Source of the DNA: Hirsutella rhossiliensis
Lineage: Eukaryota; Ascomycota; Sordariomycetes; Hypocreales; Ophiocordycipitaceae
Reading direction: 5' to 3'
DNA length: 64,000 nucleotides
Assembly (NCBI RefSeq): GCF_020360975.1
Contig: NW_025408667.1
Coordinates: 3,844,001 to 3,908,000, forward strand
Made by a program: the position numbers and the translations under genes. Numbering within the stretch: the first letter of the stretch is position 1; each line of letters starts with the position of its first letter. Positions 22,601 through 34,884 of the stretch are shown piece after piece. The notes beneath the pieces were generated by a model, which worked only from the letters and a program-made list of their open reading frames with translations, was not told where the DNA came from and did not search any database.

Positions 22601-25600
22601 ATAGGATAAAAGGGATAACCGTTTAAGTAAATTATTATAGGCTTTAGCGATATAAATAAAAATAGTAACTAAACTAGTAGATATAATAAAATTAACTAAT
22701 AAGACCTATATACTAACTAATATAGCTATATAACCTAGTATCCGATATAAATAAAATAAAGGATATAATATAAAGATCTAAAGAGTTATTACTACTTTAA
22801 GGAAAGACCTTAAATAAATTAATAAAGAGCTTAAGTTAAGAGAAACTAGCTTTTAAGAGAAAGAATAAAGGCTATAAAATAGAATAAAGAATATCCCCTA
22901 GGAATACCGGAAATATAATAAACTCTTTAAGGAAGAACTTAAGATAGGGTTACCTAAATATAGCTAATAAGACTATAAAATTTATCTTAAGGATAGAATA
23001 ACGCTAACGTTCTATAAGATCTATAACTTAAACGAAAAGTAACTATAAACGCTATACGACTACCTTAATAAGAATCTATAAAAGGGATATATACGAACGT
23101 TAATATCTAAAGTAAGCTACTTAGTTATATTTATTTTAAAGAAAAATAGTAAGCTATAACTAGTTATTAACTATAGACGCTTAAATAATATTATAATAAA
23201 AAACTAAATACTATTACCGCTTATATTAAAACTATAAGATCGACTATATAGTAAAAAATAGTTTATAGCCCTTAACCTTAAAGGCGCCTATAACTTAATA
23301 CGTATAAAAAAGGGATATAAATAGATAATAGCTTTTAGAACGAAATTTAGACTATTTAAATATCTAGTAATACTATTTAAACTTATAAATATACTAGCTA
23401 CCTTCTAATAAATAATTAATAATATCCTATATAAATACTTAGATATCTTTATAGTAGTATACTTAGATAATATCCTAATCTTCTTAGATACCTTAAAAGA
23501 ATATAAGGAATACGTTTATAAGGTACTCCGCGTACTTTAGAATATAAAGTTACTAGTTAAACTAAAGAAAAGTAAGTTCTATATATAGGAAGTAGACTTC
23601 CTTAGATATATAATCTTACTAAGAGAGATATAAATATAATAAGATAAAATTAACTTAGTTAAAGAATAGCTAACGCTAAAGAATATTAAGGACGTATAAA
23701 GTTTCCTAGGATTTATAAATTACTACTAATAATTTATTAAGGATTTCGGAAAGATTATAGTACTACTATATAACTTAATAAAGAAGGAAAAAGAATTTAT
23801 ATAAGATAATAAAACTAATAAAGCTTTTAAATATATTAAAACTATAATTATATAAGAACTAGTCTTAATTACCTTTAATCTAAAACGATAAATCGAACTT
23901 AAAACTAATATATTAAACTTTACTCTACGAGTATAAATCGAATAAAAAGATAATAAAGGAAGACTACGACTAATTATATTCTACTTAAAGAAGCTATATA
24001 GTATAGAACTTAATTACCCTATCTACGATAAAGAATTCCTTATAATTATTTAAGCTTTTAAGGAATTTTAATACTACTTAAGTTAAGGTCTATATAGACT
24101 ATAAGAATATCTTATATTTTATAACGACGTAATAGTTAAACGGACGATAGATCTAATAGGCCGAATACTTATTAAAATTCGACTATAAAATAATCTATAA
24201 AAAAGGAATAGAAAACGGTCGAGCTAATACCCTTAGTCGACGAAGCGACTACGATATAAGGGCACCTATAGCGAGAGGATAGCTCCTAGAAATCAACGAA
24301 AACGGGAACTACTAGTAACGATAGCTAAATATAATATTTAAAGTATAACCTAATAACTTAATATACTAAAAGATCTTAAGATAGATAAAAGAATATAAAG
24401 TACTAAATAAATATAATATAGAATATTTAAAAGTTTTAATATATAAAAATAAAATCTAGGTACTACTAGAATTACGAGATAAAGTTATATAAGATATATA
24501 TAAATATTTAATATATAGATACTAAGGAATCTAAAGAATAATAAAATAGATTAAACGATAATATAACTTCCTATAGCTTAAAGAAGTAATATAATAAGTT
24601 ATTAAAAAATATAAACTTTATATATAAAGTAAAGCTAAATAATATAAACTATATAGAGAATTATAACTATTACTAGTACTAGAGAAACTATAGGATTTAA
24701 TAGCTTTTAACTATACTATAAAGCTATTACTATTAAAAGAACCTATAACTAACGTTAAATATAATAGTATATTTATTATTATAGATAGATTAATAAAGTA
24801 TAGATACTTTTTACCGTATAAAGAAGTAAGTAATATAAAAGAGCTAGTATATATATTCCTATAAATAATTATTAGTAATTATAGACTACTAAACGAGATT
24901 ATCTTTAATAAAAGAAGTATATTTATAGCTAAGTTTTAGTAAGCTCTTATAGTATAATTAAGGATAAAATATAAGCTTAGTATAGCTTATTACCTATAAA
25001 TAGATAGATAAACGGAACGACTTAACTAAACGCTTAAATAATATTTATAATACTATATTAGCTATAAATAAAACGATTAAGTTAAATAGCTATTAATAGC
25101 GTAACTAGCTTATAATAGCTTAGTTATAGAAATAACTAAGCTCTTACTAGTATATACTAATTATAGATATAACCTAGAAGTATTTAAGGTTACTTAATAA
25201 GGACTATAAGTAGAATAAGCGATACTATAAGTAGATTAGCTATAAAAATTATATAAAGAAATATAATAAGAACTTTAATTTATTAGAGAACGAATATCTA
25301 CTTACTATAATCGGAAAAGATTATAGGGACTAATCTTTTAAGAGGGAGATATAGTTTACCTTATATAACGAAATATTAAAATAAAACGACTAAGTAATAA
25401 ATTAGATTTTAAGAAACTTAGACCGTTTAAGGTTAAGAAAACTATTTTAAAAGTTAACTACGAACTTTCGCTATTAATAATAATATAAATATACCCGATA
25501 TTTTATATCTTATTATTAGAACTAGCGCTATAAAACGCTAAACTATAGGAAAAAATTAAAGTTAATAACGATTAAGAATATAAAGTAGAATAAATACTAG

Positions 25601-25690
25601 ATATAAGAAAATAAGGTTAGTAATAAGAATACCTTATTAAGTAAAAGGGATATAAACTAAAGGAAAATACCTAGGAACTACTTAAGTACT
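19675..25690 (+). pseudogene. gag-pol of gypsy element G2 (RIP-inactivated)
   Basis: A plus-strand frame with very many TAA/TAG codons that still follows the G1 gag-pol order: gag with an LKAYY block and a broken zinc knuckle (about 20470-20520), then the protease, reverse transcriptase (YLDNI near 23460-23475), RNase H, integrase and chromodomain regions, ending near 25690. The reading was checked at motifs only. It has no coding potential today. Confidence 0.8.
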
Positions 25691-25699
25691 TAACCTATT

Positions 25700-26312
25700 A
25701 TAGTTCTCTACTTCGATAGTTTTACTAGTAAAATCTACCTTAGGTATCGTAAAATCGCCTAACGAACTAATAGTATTCTAATTAATTATATTAAATCTAC
25801 TTATAAACTAAATATCGACTACCGCTTTAGATTCTTAGCGCTTAGCCTCGTTAAGATTATTTAAGGAATAAAGGCCCTAACGGACTATCTTAGTACCCTT
25901 TATCTTTAGCTAGCGCTTTTAACGGCAAAGCCGCGCTAAACGAGCTAAGGCTTTATTTAGGTCGGCTTAAGCTTTTAATATTCGCTCCTTAGTAATTTCT
26001 TCTTCTTTATTTAATCGATCGGACTCTAGATTTATTTAGGATACTAGGATATACGTTAGCTATAAATAATAGGTAAGATAACGAAGTTACTTATAGGAGC
26101 TAATCGCTACGCCTAATATATCGTAGGAACGACCCCGCTATATATATTTAGTATACTTAGAAGATTTCTTTAGTATTTTATAGCAGAAGCCGCGCAATAA
26201 ATAAAAAGAATATAGTATAACGTCGAAACTAAGACGATTAATAGACTTAGCTAAACGAATATACTTAAGGGTCTTACGAGAACGATCCTTTAATACGTAA
26301 CTAAATATACTA
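25700..26312 (-). pseudogene. Opposite-strand Cys-motif/coiled-coil gene of G2
   Basis: A minus-strand frame opposite to gag-pol. It begins with a basic VLKDRSRK block that parallels G1's opposite-strand gene, then a Cys-rich block (GFCYK and neighbours, with some Cys codons now Tyr). A stretch with AGCTAACG and CCTAG at the same relative place as the G1 intron follows, then NKEEEITKERILKA, LNKALARLARL and a C-terminal DFTIP block. The protein clearly belongs to the same family as the G1 version but is much diverged, while gag-pol is closer. Stops are at former Gln, Arg or Trp codons. Confidence 0.68.
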
Positions 26313-26443
26313 TTAGTAGTATATCCTAAGGGATAGAAAGAATAAATAGGGAATATATATACGCGCGATAAGGGTATATTTATATACGGCGGCTAAGGTA
26401 GTAGTAGGTCTTACGGATAAGACTAAAAAGAAGGGAGATATTA

Positions 26444-26918
26444 TATTACGACTACGGTTAGCGGGCTATAAGAGAGCCGGCTACGTTTACGTAATAAAGC
26501 GGCTCGGAATAATAGTTAGGATAAGAAGTTACTTAGGCTTAGCTTACCTAGAGCGTACGTAAGCTAAGTAAGCCTTATATAGATAGATTACTACTTAGGA
26601 GCATAGCTTATAAGTAAGCTATAGTAAGCTATAAAGGGGATTATAGCTAGGAGCATAATCTAAGGATAGTCTCTATAGGTATATATAGCTACCTACTTTT
26701 ACTCCTTTAAATAGATAGCTCGATAGCTTTTAATATATTATAGATCTTTATTATAATTCTATCTTTAATTCTAATTACCTAGTTATAGTCTATAGTCTAT
26801 AACCTCCGACTTATTACTAATATAATATACTTATTATTACTTAGACCACGCCCTATTATATCTACTAATATAAACCCCTTAATAGGTTTATCCCTTAAGA
26901 ATAACACCGGTTATTATA
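26444..26918 (+). repeat. 3' LTR of G2
   Basis: About 475 bp, preceded by a polypurine tract (GACTAAAAAGAAGGGAGA, 26421-26438). It is close to the 5' copy with transition differences and one apparent single-base indel. Confidence 0.88.
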
Positions 26919-27442
26919 CTAAGTTCGCTTAGGGCCCCTTAGGCCTAAAGCGATGCCTAGGCGGAGTTCTTCCTTAACTACCTCTTTAATTATATCCTAG
27001 ATTATTATCTTAAAGCTCTTATTTACGCGGAGTACCGCCGATAACGCGCTATTAGCGCGGCTCTTTACCTTAAAGAGCCGTTCGACTACTACCTATACCC
27101 TATTAAACTATACGCTTAGGATAAAGCCCGCGAGTTTATTATATACTACTTTTTCTATAAGGTCGCTTAGCGCTTAAGCTAGTATTATATCGCTGCTTTA
27201 GGTTTATTAACTCGCCCTATTAAGGTATATAAATTTAGGTAGCGTCTTTTCGCGCTATATACTTTAATTAAGCTTAGTATATCGAGGGCCGCTACTATAT
27301 CTACCTACCCCTTAGCCTTAGCGTAGTATTATTACTAAGGGTAATTAATACTACTAAATTAATTCCTAGTATTAGTTAGTATTTTAGTCGCGATATATAC
27401 CTGCTATAGGCGTATATTAGTTTTACGAGAAGTTTTTTAAGA

Positions 27443-29657
27443 TATATTAATAATATTATCTAGGTTTTAAGGTATATAAGTAAGAGCGGAATTTTTAGAA
27501 ATTAAGGAATTATATAAAACTATATAATAAAGAGGAAAAAGTAGTATAAGTTAGGATTTCTAATAGAGTTTATTAGTAGTATATTAGTATATAAAAGAGG
27601 TATTAAAGTTAATAATTCTCTCTTTATTTACTATTAGATATACTACCTTATATAGATAATTATAGCTAAATAAAAGAACCTTTTAAGACTAAGTTTAAGC
27701 TACTTTTTCTTTTATATTATTACTTATATATAGCCTATAAGGCTATAGCGAGGCTAGTAAGGGCCTAGGCCTTTATTAGTAGTCCTAGCTAGCTATAGAG
27801 CCTAGGGGCTTATAACTAATTAGGGAAAGGGTAGCTTAAAGGCAATAATAAAGGAAAGGTTAGTTTAGTTCCTCCCGCGCGGTAATATTCCCCCTTAAGA
27901 GCCCTAGGGCCCCTAGGTTACTCCTTTTTAAGCTACTTAGCTATCCCTATCTCTATTTTAGCTAAGAAGGTTAAAAGGGCTTCCCTTCCTTTCTTAGAGG
28001 TTTAGGCTACTATATAGCCTAGAGACTAAGGAATTTAGTAATATCTTAAGTATAGCTAGAAGTATCTTAGTTCCGCTAATATTTATATTTAAAGGAGGTT
28101 AGTTATACTAGTATTCTTAAAAGGTCTTAGCTAGTATTTTAAGCTAGCTCTATTCCTTTATTTCTTAATTATACGATAACTAGTAACCCGTTTAATATAT
28201 AATAATATAGGAAATAGCGAGCGATTCTTACTTTATAAGATAAGATTTTATCTATAATTAATATACTACTTATTAGCTTATATAATTAAGAGAGTATATT
28301 ATAGCTACTTTATTTATAGTAGGAAAATACTATTCTTTTTACTAGGCCTACTTAAAAGAGGAAGAAGTAACTACTAAGGAGGCTATAAAAGGCCTATAAT
28401 AAAGGTATAAGATAACTAAGCTAAGGGAGCTAAAATAGTTCTTAAGGATATAAATCCTTAAAAATAAGTTTTAATAAACTATTTAGCTTACCTAGGACGC
28501 CTATATTAATAAGGTTACTTATAAATTCCTCCTTAACTCCCTTAATAAGAAGCTTCCTTCTACGCCTATATTAAATAAAGAGCTTTTACCTAATCTAGCT
28601 TTTTAAGCTAAGGAGTAAGAGAAATACCTATATTAATAGAAGGTAGGCTCCTTATATTTTTAGCTATTTCTACTAAACTAAGTATTTCTTTTATAGTCTC
28701 TTAGCTAGCTAGGTATAACTAGAATCCTAGCCCTAAGTACTAAGAAGTAATAGATAGAGCTATCCTTTATCTCTATTTAATAAGATTATATAGTCTATAC
28801 TTAGGAAGGTAGGGAAGGAAACTAGCTACCGAAATCTTCTTTTATTTAAGCGATTTATCCTTTATAGATAATTCCTTAGATAAAAAGAGCTTATAAAAGT
28901 ATATTATATCCCTTTTTAATAGAACTATAATATAGAGAGCTTTAAAGTAAGCTACTATTATAACGTTAAGTATAAAGGTAGAGCTACTAGCTCTTTTAAA
29001 GGCTTTAAAAGAAGCTGTTTTCCTTAGCTAGCTACTTATATCTTTATAACTATAAATTCCGACCCTATTAGCTATATAAAATAATAATATATAGATTATA
29101 TAGATTCTTATAAAGGAAAATAGTAAGCTATCGACCTATTTATAGTATATTAATATCTATTAGTATTAGTTATACTAAGAGGTTTAAAAGGGACTTATTT
29201 CTATTTAGTAAGTTTTAATAGTATCGATAAAAGTAAATAGTCTTATAAAGCCCTTATTAAAGTAGAAGCTAGCTATCTTTTTATAGTAAATAGGGCTAAA
29301 AGACGTCTAAGTAAAGCTATTCTTAGAGGCCCGCTTTAAGAGTCTATAAGAAGAGCTAATAGTCTATATAAGAAGGCAACGTTTATAGCTAAAGAAAAAG
29401 AAAAGGTTTTCCCTTTAAAGGACCCCTTATTTTAATTAGGTTTTCCCTTTTAAGAAGGCCCCCTTTCTTATAAGACTTTCCCTCCTTTAAGCCCCTATTC
29501 CTTAAGTAAGTCTAAAAGAGCCTAGGGACCTAAAAGGGCTCTTACTTTCCTTAAGTAAAGGGATAAGTATAGAGCTAAGAACCTCCTTTATACGCTTACT
29601 AGCTTAAAGCTATATTAGCTATACCCTTACTATAAGGGTAGGCTATATTTAAGGGGG
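27443..29657 (+). mobile_element. Ty1/copia element, RNase H and C-terminal part
   Basis: The copia frame resumes after non-LTR copy A. From about 28720 the plus strand reads through the end of the RT and an RNase H: a DNSLDKKS-type block near 28870-28890, an ATIIT..SIEVELLAL block near 28945-28995, and a C-terminal KPLLKQKLA block near 29245-29275 followed by further C-terminal sequence. All are ordered as in fungal copia pol. A polypurine-like AAGGGGG (29651-29657) precedes a probable 3' LTR. The part between 27460 and 28600 is too mutated to place with confidence. Confidence 0.68.
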
Positions 29658-30220
29658 TATATTATAAAGTATAGTTTAAATTTATAGTTCTTAGAGATAT
29701 CCCTTAGTAAGAGGGACCTAAGAAGCTAAAAAAACTAGTTTAAAAAAAGGAGCTAAAAAGAAGTATAAAGAGGAGGGTAGGGGTAAGAAGGGAAGTAAAG
29801 GTAGCGATAGCTTCTTATAAAGGTAGTAAGAGATAAAATAAATATACTAGTAACGGCTAGAATAAAAAGGAAAAACTAGTAAAAGGCTTAGTAGTTAAGA
29901 GGATATTAATAGCTTCTTTAAGTAGGATCTTCTTTATTAATTAAGATACTAGATTCTTTAAGTAAGATCTTCTTTATTAATTAAGATACTAGATAGGTAT
30001 AAAGAGGGGCGTTAGATAAAAGAAAAAAGGATAATTAAGATAATATAATAATTACTCCTATACTTTAATTACTACCCTTATAAGAATTAAATATCTTTAC
30101 CTTATTAATCTAACCCCTTACTTTTAATTTTACCTTTATATATTTTTATATACTTCTTATATCTCTCTTTATAAGAATATTAGCTACTACTTAACCTTTT
30201 TCTTACTTTACTTATTATAT
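29658..30220 (+). repeat. Probable 3' LTR of the copia element (left arm of an inverted pair)
   Basis: It starts TATATTATAAAG right after a polypurine-like tract, so it fits a copia 3' LTR. The same sequence occurs inverted at 31524-32036, matching over about 500 bp with transitions and a few indels. It contains a 40-bp tandem duplication (29914-29953 and 29954-29993) that the other arm lacks. The right border is only approximate. Confidence 0.6.
29914..29993. repeat. 40-bp tandem duplication inside the LTR-like arm
   Basis: Two adjacent 40-bp units starting TTCTTTAAGTA differ at one G/A position. The inverted arm at 31524-32036 has a single unit, so this is a local duplication after the arms diverged. 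Confidence 0.85.
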
Positions 30221-31523
30221 AGTTCTTATAAAGATAAAGGTAAAAACCTATTAAGCTAAGTATAAAGCTTATATACTTAGTTTTATACTTATAAAACTAT
30301 TATTATAGTAAACTTACTAGTATATAAGCCTAAACTATAGCTTCTTTTAGTATAGAATTAAATATAACTCTATATATATTAACTAAGGTATCTTAAGGGT
30401 TAAGTAAAACTCTATTTAAAGGATTATATAAGCTATAATAAGCTTATAGTAGCTATTAACCTTTATAGCTAGCTACATAATACCCTTAATCTTTATACCT
30501 TTTATTACGCTAAAGGCGCCCTTTACTAACTTTAAAGCGATCCTTTTTACTAGTACTTATATCTTTAATATAAGCGCTTTATTAACTATAGTATAGTACT
30601 AATAGCCCTTATTTATAAAAGCAGCGATAAGTAAAGAGTTATTAATTATAACTTATATTAAAGTAAGCTCCTTTTTATATAAGTAGATAATTCCTCTTTT
30701 TCTTTTACTAGTACTAGTAACTAAGGCTTTAAAGCCTATCTTTACTTTAAAGCTACTCTTTTTTCTTTATACTTAAGGGAATAAAGTCCTCTTTATTATC
30801 TAAGGTAAGGAGTAGTTCTATCTTTACTACCTAAGCTACTATAGGTCGCTTAGTAAAAAGAAAGAAGCACTTTAATATAAAGTATATAGATATACTATAA
30901 TATAAGTAATAGCTATTAGCCTTCTTCTTTTTAATCTCCTTACTTATTACTTACTTTACTTACTACTTAAATTATAAGATAGTATAAAAGGTAGTTAATA
31001 GCGTTTTCCTACTATATCTAGCTTAGTTTATATAAGTAGTTAATATTAAAGTATCTTTATTAGTATTAATAGCTAGCTATTTATTTTATAAAAGGGTAGT
31101 AATCTTATTACCGTTATATAGTATATACTTATAAAGCTTTTAAAAATATAGCGCTTACTTATAGCTTTATACTACCTTTATTAACTAGCTTATATACTTA
31201 CTATAGTTAGTAGGTATAATTATAAAGATAAGTAGCTTTTATAAAGCTAGTATAATTAAATTTTATAGCTATATAAGCTTTATACTATCTTCTTATACTA
31301 TAGTTCCTACTACTTATAAGAGCGTTTTTTAAAAATTAAAAAGGAATTCGCTAAAGATTTATCTATCTCTTTACTTAAAGGTTTATAGCTTATCTTATAC
31401 TTTCTCTTACTTTTATATATTACTAAGTATATATATAAAGTATTAAAAGAAGTCTTATAAGTTACGTTTACCTTTAAAGCTGCTTTTATCTTAGAATCTA
31501 AAGATCTATTATATCTAAGGCTC
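30221..31523. other. AT-rich spacer between inverted LTR-like arms
   Basis: About 1.3 kb, heavily RIP-mutated, with no motif I can assign. If the right arm is a minus-strand 5' LTR, this would be the gag end of a second, truncated copia copy; I could not confirm gag sequence here. Confidence 0.4.
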
Positions 31524-32036
31524 TAATAGTATATAAAAAAGTAAATACTACGCTATATTTCTTATAAAGAGAGATATAAAAAGTATATAAAAATATATAA
31601 AGGTAAAATTAAAAGTAAGGGGTTAAATAGGTAGGGTAAAGATATTTAATTCTTATAAGGGTAGTAATTATAGTAAGGGAGTAATTATTATATTTCCTTT
31701 ATCTAACGCCTCTCTTTATACTTATTTAGTATCTTAATTAATAAAGAAGATCTTACTTAAAGAAGCTATTAATATCCTCTTAATTACTAAGCTTTTTACT
31801 AGGTTTTCCCCTCTTTTCTAGCCGTAACTAGTATATCTATCTTATCTCTCGCTACCTTTATAGGAAGCTATCGCTACTTTTACTTCCTTTTATATCCCTA
31901 CCCTCTTCTTTATACCTCCTTTTAGCTCCTTCTCCTTCTTCTATACTAAGTATTTCTAGCTTCTTAGGTCCCTCTTATTAAGGGATATCTCTAAGAACTA
32001 TAAAATTAAGCTACGCTTTACGTTAATATTATAATA
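31524..32036 (-). repeat. Inverted copy of the LTR-like arm
   Basis: The reverse complement of this stretch aligns with 29658-30220, including shared blocks such as TAGTTCTTAGAGATATCCC and TTATATCTCTCTTTATAAG. It may be the LTR of a second copia element in opposite orientation, or the pair may be one long inverted repeat. Borders are approximate. Confidence 0.6.
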
Positions 32037-32356
32037 GCTATTTAAGCCTTATTTCTTATTAATTATAAACTTTATTTATAGCTAGCTAAAAAAAAAAAAA
32101 AGACTTTAGTTTACTATCTTATATTAGCTAAAGAAGCGGCTTTTATATTAGTAGTATTACTACTATAACTAGCGTTATAGAGGTTATAAGGGTTAACGCT
32201 AGTCTTAATCTAACTCCCTTAATATAGCGAGAACCTTATTTTTCTCGCTAGCTATCGCGCTTTTAATTACTTCTAAGATAGCTATAATACTTCCTATCTA
32301 CTTAAGAGGGAGTAAAATACTCTTTTAAGAAATTAGTACCTTCTTTAAAAAGATAT
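32037..32356. other. Short AT-rich flank of non-LTR copy B
   Basis: RIP-mutated sequence with a run of 14 adenines near 32083 and no recognisable feature. It ends with TTTAAAAAGATAT (32344-32356), the left TSD of copy B, which matches 47568-47580 except for one A/G change. Confidence 0.6.
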
Positions 32357-33119
32357 TATTATTATTAAGATTATACTAAGGACCTAGCTAAAGGTATTTA
32401 AAACTTTAATATTAAATAAGAGGGAAAAACTAAAGTACTTAAAGGAAACCCCTCCCCTCTTTTAGTATAGGTCCGCCTTAAACGAGGTTATAGTAATAGT
32501 ATATAGGAAATTTACGCCGGCTACCGCGGGCTCCTCCTATGCTATAGTATCTTAGTATAGGCCCTCTTAGGATATAGCCGCTACTATCCTAAGCGGCCGC
32601 GGCCTAGGCTTACTAGCCTAGGCCTAAGGTTATAGGTAGTAGTCTCTTTTTAAGGGCCCGACTCGCGGGCGCCTTTATTTACTATAGCTCTTATATCGTA
32701 GCTATATAGCCGCGGTCGTATTAGCTTATCGGTCTATTAGTTAATAGGGTAGGTAATATCTAGTTACTAGGCTAGGCGCTAGTATAGGTCGCTCCTAGGT
32801 AGGGCCGGCTAATTAAAATTTAGTCGGCTAGCTCCGCTAATCGTAAATCGGTTCCTATCTAGCTACGCGACTTCCTAATTAAGGGCGCGGCGGCCTATAT
32901 TTACCTTCTATCTTATAGTTATTAATTACGCGCGCCTAGCTCGCGTATATATATACCTACCCTCCCCCTTTAGTTCTATTTATACTTCCTCTTATCTCTT
33001 TATTATCTATCTCTTTTATAGGCCTAACTACTACCTTACTTACCTTATTTCTATAACTTTAAGTCTCCTTAGCACTATATTTAGTTCGCTCGTTACCGCG
33101 TTATAATATTTAACTAAGA

Positions 33120-34215
33120 AGCTAACTTAGGTAGTAGCGGTTCGCTTCCTTTAAAACCCCCTCCTTAAAAGAAAGTCGCTACTATAGCGAGGTTAGAGCG
33201 CTCTATTTTATATTTTATATATATTAGGCGTTTTACTAATAAGCTTACTTATAAGTCCTTTACTAACTATTAAAACTAGTCTTATATATATTAATCCTAG
33301 TTTTATCCTAGGTTAGTCCTACCTTTAATACTTTTAACTAACTTTAATAGCTATAAAAGCTAAAGCGTATATTACTTACGCTAACTTTAACTAGTCCTAT
33401 TACTAAGTAAGTAACCCCTTCCTACTATAGTACTATCTAAGTTCGGTATTAATCTATATTCTAGATTACTTTTAAAGGTAAGGAGGCCGCTTATACCCTT
33501 TACTAAGTATAGTTTAAGGTTAATAGCCCCTCCCTTATTAAGGGTTTAGTATAAGAGCGCTTTTATCGCGCTACTTTAGAAACTTATATTTATATTAGTT
33601 AAAAGGCCCTTACTATTAAAGGTAAGGGCGCGTTAAGTAAGTCTACCTTTAGTCTAGCTATAGTTACTAAGAATATTAAAATACTTATATTAGCTTTTAC
33701 TTATTTTATAAATAATACCTACTATATATATAAGTTCTTAGAAAAGTACCTAGGTAAGTTTAGCGATACTATTAAGACCTTAGCTTAGGTTAGGCTTAAG
33801 TCGCTCTTAGTTACTTAAAAGACTCTTATAATAGTTAATAATCTCGCTAACTATTTCTATCTTATTACTAGCGACGGCCTTAATAGTAAGGATAGCGGTT
33901 TTAATCTTACTAGGCTTAGTCTAGCCTTAGTCTCTTTTAATAAAAGGAAGGGCAAAGGTAAAGGTAAGGTAGTAGCCGCGTTTAAGGCCTTATTTAAGGC
34001 TAAGGCTAAGGAGTTTATTATCGTCGCTATACCCGCGGTCGTTATAAAGCTAGCTTAGGAGCCTACTATATCTCCCTTTATTAGTTTTAACGCTAAGCTA
34101 TAGCCCGGTAGTTCTCTTAGCGCTAAGCCCGCCCTAAAGCGTCTTTATCTTATATCGCCTACTAATCTTACTAGCGCTCCTAACTTCGTTTAGTAGCGTC
34201 TTTATAGCTCTCGTA
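33120..34215 (+). pseudogene. Opposite-strand ORF of the non-LTR element, copy B
   Basis: The homologue of the plus-strand frame at 5200-6270. Copy B keeps the same blocks (LEKYLGKFSDTIKTLA, VNNLANYFY and KGKGKGK near 33950-33970) with a few conservative differences, and again only TAA/TAG interruptions. G3 inserted about 115 bp beyond the end of the clear frame. Conservation of the frame in both copies argues that it was part of the element before it spread. Confidence 0.5.
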
Positions 34216-34329
34216 GTTCGGTCTTAGCTAAGATTATCGCTAGTCTTAACTATAATTAAATCTAGGGTTATAGTATAAGCTATAGCGAACGCCTCTATAC
34301 CGCCGCTAGTATAGGTCTTACCTTAATAT

Positions 34330-34778
34330 TATTATAACTATAGCTACTAAGCCGCTAACGGTCGACCGCGTTAAGCACGTAATATAGTCTAACGGATAAA
34401 TAGTTAGCACGACTATTTAATAGATATAGGATTAAGGGGATCGTAGAGATCTAAGTAATCTAAGATTAACGAGATTACTACGCTTTATACGATCTAATAT
34501 TAGGGATTATAGCTAGGCCTATAATCTAAGGATAGTCTCTATAAGTATATATAGCTACCTACTTTTACTTCTTTAGATAGATAGCTCTCTAGCTTTTAAT
34601 ATAGATCTTTATTACGATTTATTTCTAATTCTAATTACCTAGTTATAGTCTACGGTCTACGACCTTTAACTTATTACTAACGTAATATACTTATTATTAC
34701 TTAGACCACGCCCTATTATATCTACTAATATAAACCCCTCGATAGGTTTATCCCTTAGAAATAATACTAATCGTTATA
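34330..34778 (+). repeat. 5' LTR of G3
   Basis: 449 bp, beginning TATTATAACTATAG and ending AATCGTTATA. It is the same length as the G1 LTRs and alignable with them along the full length. Confidence 0.9.
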
Positions 34779-34884
34779 CGTTAAAAGCTCTTATTTAGTA
34801 TAATACAACGTTACTCTAAGTAATATCGTAACTATTAATATACCTATATAATAAGCTAGATTAACTAACTTTAGAGCTACTATA

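Larger units (their letters stand above)
19094..26918 (+). mobile_element. Ty3/gypsy retrotransposon G2 (divergent 3' end)
   Basis: A plus-strand element of 7,825 bp in non-LTR copy A. The TSD is CTAGG (19089-19093) against CTAAG (26919-26923), one RIP change apart; copy B has the empty site near 47049. Gag begins near 19675 (its ATG is now ATA), and the protein order matches G1. LTRs are 474-475 bp: their inner half matches the G1/G3 LTRs, but the first roughly 200 bp are different sequence. The opposite-strand gene near the 3' end is also a divergent version. CA and TG are almost gone on both strands, so it was mutated harder than G1. Confidence 0.9.
4416..27442 (-). mobile_element. Tad-like non-LTR retrotransposon, copy A (nested with G1 and G2)
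   Basis: A minus-strand LINE-type element of about 7.35 kb once its two gypsy insertions are removed (segments 4416-8832, 16682-19093, 26919-27442). Its 3' end is at the left, with a (TAA)n-type tail on the minus strand; its 5' end is at about 27442. An exact 17-bp TSD flanks it (4399-4415, 27443-27459). Minus-strand reverse transcriptase motifs are readable: an LDI..AFNTV block near 8430-8455, a PQGSPLSPILF-type block near 8260-8290 and FADN (from FADD) near 8160-8190. The 5' part encodes an ORF1-like frame. The copy is fully RIP-mutated and dead. Copy B at 32357-47567 aligns along its whole length. Confidence 0.85.
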
